Origin: Bacteriovoracaceae bacterium UBA2428
Lineage (GTDB): Bacteria > Bdellovibrionota > UBA2428
DNA: 8,700 nt
Assembly (NCBI GenBank): GCA_002343545.1
Contig: DDRA01000084.1
Span: 1 to 8,700 of the forward strand
Direction: 5' to 3'
The position numbers were made by a program, and so were the translations under genes. This document shows, one piece after another, positions 6,487 to 8,700 of the stretch. The notes under the pieces are model-generated. The model had not been told where the DNA came from. It was given only the letters and a program-made list of their open reading frames with translations, and made no database searches. How positions within the stretch are numbered: position 1 is the first letter of the stretch; every line of letters starts with the position of its first letter.

Positions 6487-8553
6487 TCAATCTTCCGTGG
6501 CCTTCCAAGTTTCGAGCGCCTTAAGGGCGTGCTCGCGGCAAAGCGCGATCTCCTGGTCCGTGATGAGTCCGTTGTGGCCCCGGATCGCGGCGAGCTTCGC
6601 CCCGTGTTTCTTGGCGATGTCGTAGATCTCGATGACCTTGCGGTGGTTGATGTTCTTCGACAGCGTGAAGGATTCGAAGCGTCCGTCGAGGGCGAGCAAG
6701 GCCGTCTCGGCCAGGCAGGCGTAGACGGCGTCGTCGGGCGTGCCGATGTCGCAGTCCAGCTTGACGTCGCCGGGCAACTCGATTTCGCCCGACTCCACGA
6801 CGAGCACGTCGGGCCGCTTGACGGCGTCCTCCTCGCTCACGTCGAGGGGTCGACTGACGTCGCAGATCACGCAACCCGGTTTCACCGCCATGATGTCGAG
6901 GACCTTCTTGTCGTAGGAGCTCGTCGAAGTCACGATGAGGTCGCAGCTGCGGGCCGCGGCGTTGGGGCTCGTGACGAGCGTGACTTTGCAGCGGGGGACG
7001 AGCTCCTGGATCTCGGAACGGATTTCGAGCAGCTTGTCCGCGCGGCGCCCCACGAGCACGAGCTCCTCGAAGACGTAGGCGAGGACCTTGGCGCAAGCGC
7101 CGCCGATCGAGCCCGTCGCGCCGATGATCATCGCCTTGCCGCGCACCTTCGACCCGAGCTTGAACGACGGCAGGAAGCCGAGCTTCGCGCAGGCGTCGCG
7201 CGCCGCCCACAGCGTGGCGGAGGCCGAGAGACTGTTGCCCGTCGTGAGCGGGATCGGGCTGCGCTTGGCCACGGTGATGCCGCCGTCGCCCACGATCTTG
7301 GTGTAGGCGCCGAGGCCGATGATGTCGGCGCCGCGCTCGGAGGCCTTCACGCAGACCTTCGTGAGCACGTCGTACATCTTCTCGGGCGCTTCCTTCATCA
7401 TGACCCGCGGCGTCTGGTAGACGATGAAAAAATCACCTTCGACTTCCTGGCCCGTCGCCTCGCTCCGCACGCCCGTGATCTTGCCGTAGAAACCCGGCGG
7501 GATCTTGCCCATGGCCGTCTCGATCTCGGACCCGAAGTTCTCGGCCATCCCCTTGAACGGCTTCAGGAAGGGAATACGGAAGAGCTGGCGGTAGCTGAGC
7601 GGGTGGATGACGAAGGCAAAGCGGCGCGCCTGCGGCTTCGCGGCGCCGTCGATCGCGATCTGGGGCTTGAGCCCGAAGCGGTCCACGAACTCGAGGATGT
7701 CGTCTTCGCGCAAGGGTTCCCGTTCGGGTTTGAGGCACTGCAGGAGCCCTTCGATGATTCCGAACGAGAAGCGTTCCTGATCGCCTTCCATCGGGAGGCG
7801 CGGGGCGAAACTCACGACGCGCTGGACGCCGGCCTCGTGCAGCCCCTTGAGCACCCCGGGCGTGACGTAGTCGACGAGCAGGGTCTTGCCCTTGAGGTGA
7901 TCGAAGCGGAAGCGCTCGAGGAGCGTCATCCGCGTCACGAAGATGTCGCACTTCTCGAAGTCGCCCAGGCCGATCCCGAGCAGGCTCTTGCGGGTGTGCC
8001 GCGGACGGATGTGGCGACCCAGGGGGATGAAGCGCGCGAAGGGCGTGACCCGGCGCAGATAGCTCTCGAGGCCGGGCAAGCTACGGATCTCGGTCTTCGC
8101 GCCGACGTGCAGGTAGGGATCCAGGAAGACCATGCGCTCGGTCTGCTCGGAGAGCATTTGGGCGAGCCCCATCTCTAGCGCGCCCGAGTAGAAGCCGATG
8201 CGCTTCTTGCGGAAGAAAGCGGGGTCCTTGCGGATGAGCTCGCGCACCGCCCAGGGCAAGTAGGCCGAACGCAGGAGATCTCCCGTCACGACGATCGAGT
8301 GCCGCACGGAATCGAGGAGCGCCTGGGACTCGGGGTGGATCATGCGGCGCGACCCGATGCGCGTGCCGTGCTGGATGCCCTGCAAGCCGATGACGTCGGC
8401 CTTGCCGTCGAACTCGGCGATGAGGCTCCGCATGACGTCGATGTCGAAGTCGCAGCCGAAGTGGCTGACGTGGATGGATTCCCCCTCGAGCTTGACGTCG
8501 GCCTCGAAGTTCGAGGCGCTCGAAGTGAAGGAGATGTTCACGAGGCGTTTCAT
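6487..8553 (-). CDS. Acyl-ACP-reductase-like protein with an unassigned ~300-residue N-terminal extension
   Basis: In this 688-residue protein, residues about 310-688 resemble the cyanobacterial long-chain acyl-ACP reductase (AAR), which reduces acyl-ACP to a fatty aldehyde with NADPH. Matching features in order are FAFVIHPLS (312-320), GADIIGLGAYTKI (408-420), TTGNSLSA (437-444), the dinucleotide loop IIGATGSIGG (476-485), VLVGRRADKL (499-508), SRPLDVS (567-573) and VYACLAETALL (610-620). Cys613 falls where AAR has its catalytic cysteine (FACFAE). The C-terminal helix ends around AKKHGAKLA (647-655), with about 33 further residues. Residues 1-305 are absent from cyanobacterial AAR (about 340 residues in all). 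They look alpha/beta (KKRIGFYSGALEMGLAQML, 116-134; KTLLVDYV, 223-230) but I do not recognise the family. The ATG at 8551-8553 overlaps the upstream stop (ATGA) and follows a G-rich GGGGGTGG, a plausible Shine-Dalgarno. It precedes cysK by 47 nt. Substrate and product are inferred. Confidence 0.75.
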   Translation of the reverse strand: MKRLVNISFTSSASNFEADVKLEGESIHVSHFGCDFDIDVMRSLIAEFDGKADVIGLQGIQHGTRIGSRRMIHPESQALLDSVRHSIVVTGDLLRSAYLPWAVRELIRKDPAFFRKKRIGFYSGALEMGLAQMLSEQTERMVFLDPYLHVGAKTEIRSLPGLESYLRRVTPFARFIPLGRHIRPRHTRKSLLGIGLGDFEKCDIFVTRMTLLERFRFDHLKGKTLLVDYVTPGVLKGLHEAGVQRVVSFAPRLPMEGDQERFSFGIIEGLLQCLKPEREPLREDDILEFVDRFGLKPQIAIDGAAKPQARRFAFVIHPLSYRQLFRIPFLKPFKGMAENFGSEIETAMGKIPPGFYGKITGVRSEATGQEVEGDFFIVYQTPRVMMKEAPEKMYDVLTKVCVKASERGADIIGLGAYTKIVGDGGITVAKRSPIPLTTGNSLSASATLWAARDACAKLGFLPSFKLGSKVRGKAMIIGATGSIGGACAKVLAYVFEELVLVGRRADKLLEIRSEIQELVPRCKVTLVTSPNAAARSCDLIVTSTSSYDKKVLDIMAVKPGCVICDVSRPLDVSEEDAVKRPDVLVVESGEIELPGDVKLDCDIGTPDDAVYACLAETALLALDGRFESFTLSKNINHRKVIEIYDIAKKHGAKLAAIRGHNGLITDQEIALCREHALKALETWKATED

Positions 8554-8700
8554 GCGCCACCCCCGGCGATCGTATCGAACTCGTCGCTTCTCACGAAACG
8601 ATAGAAAGCTTCGGCGTAGTCGCCGAAAAGCGGAAGGGAAAGGTCGGGATAGTCCTCGCGCAGCGAGTGGTTCGCGAACTGCGCCTCGGAGTAGAGGTAG
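8550..8700 (-). CDS. Unidentified protein, C-terminal fragment
   Basis: Only the last 49 codons and the stop (8550-8552) are in the window; the gene enters from the right edge. The visible end includes YLYSEAQFANHSL, then REDYPDLSLPLFG and DYAEAFYRFVRS, and finishes in a Gly-rich TIAGGGA. I do not recognise the family from this piece. The frame is supported by uninterrupted coding with the window's codon bias and by the 4-nt ATGA overlap with the AAR-like gene, which implies that the two are translated together. Its identity would say most about what the AAR-like fusion acts on. Confidence 0.7.
   Translation of the reverse strand, partial: YLYSEAQFANHSLREDYPDLSLPLFGDYAEAFYRFVRSDEFDTIAGGGA

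Noticed and set aside
6529..8178. 549-codon plus-strand open frame opposite the AAR-like gene
   Set aside because: Its composition is biased to Asp/Arg/Glu/Leu/His and it has no motifs; the minus strand carries the conserved AAR motifs.

Overview
This is an 8.7-kb stretch of GC-rich bacterial chromosome. It is almost entirely coding and has eight protein genes or gene ends, with no RNA genes, mobile elements or CRISPR arrays that I can see. The bias towards G/C at third codon positions and the mixed ATG/GTG starts suggest a high-GC bacterium, but nothing fixes the phylum. The one exported protein has an ordinary Sec-type signal, so the cell envelope type is also open.

Layout. (1) Positions 1-1272, minus strand: a degenerate enolase-superfamily protein followed 32 nt later by the N-terminus of an aldo/keto reductase that runs off the left edge. 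(2) Positions 1273-1559: a 287-nt divergent intergenic region with a few short palindromes. (3) Positions 1560-3416, plus strand: a KimA-type APC-superfamily permease, probably a K+/H+ symporter. (4) Positions 3394-4920, minus strand: a secreted right-handed beta-helix protein whose 3' end overlaps the permease tail to tail by 23 nt. (5) Positions 4934-4959: an intrinsic terminator on the minus strand. (6) Positions 4962-8700, minus strand: a tightly packed operon, in transcription order an unidentified gene end, a 688-aa fusion ending in a cyanobacterial-type acyl-ACP reductase (AAR) module, cysteine synthase (cysK), and free methionine-(R)-sulfoxide reductase (msrC). It is closed by the terminator. 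Two junctions overlap by 4 nt (ATGA at 8550-8553 and GTGA at 5435-5438), so translational coupling is likely.

How the genes may work together. CysK makes cysteine and MsrC repairs oxidised free methionine, so the 3' half of the operon concerns sulfur amino acids and redox. The first complete gene appears to be an acyl-thioester reductase (probable catalytic Cys613, NADPH loop near 478-484) carrying about 300 extra N-terminal residues that I cannot assign. This fusion is the best candidate for something undescribed. The second is the enolase-like protein, which has lost both catalytic lysine positions and one of three metal ligands while keeping the rest of the barrel. The permease, beta-helix protein and enolase/AKR pair look unrelated to the operon.
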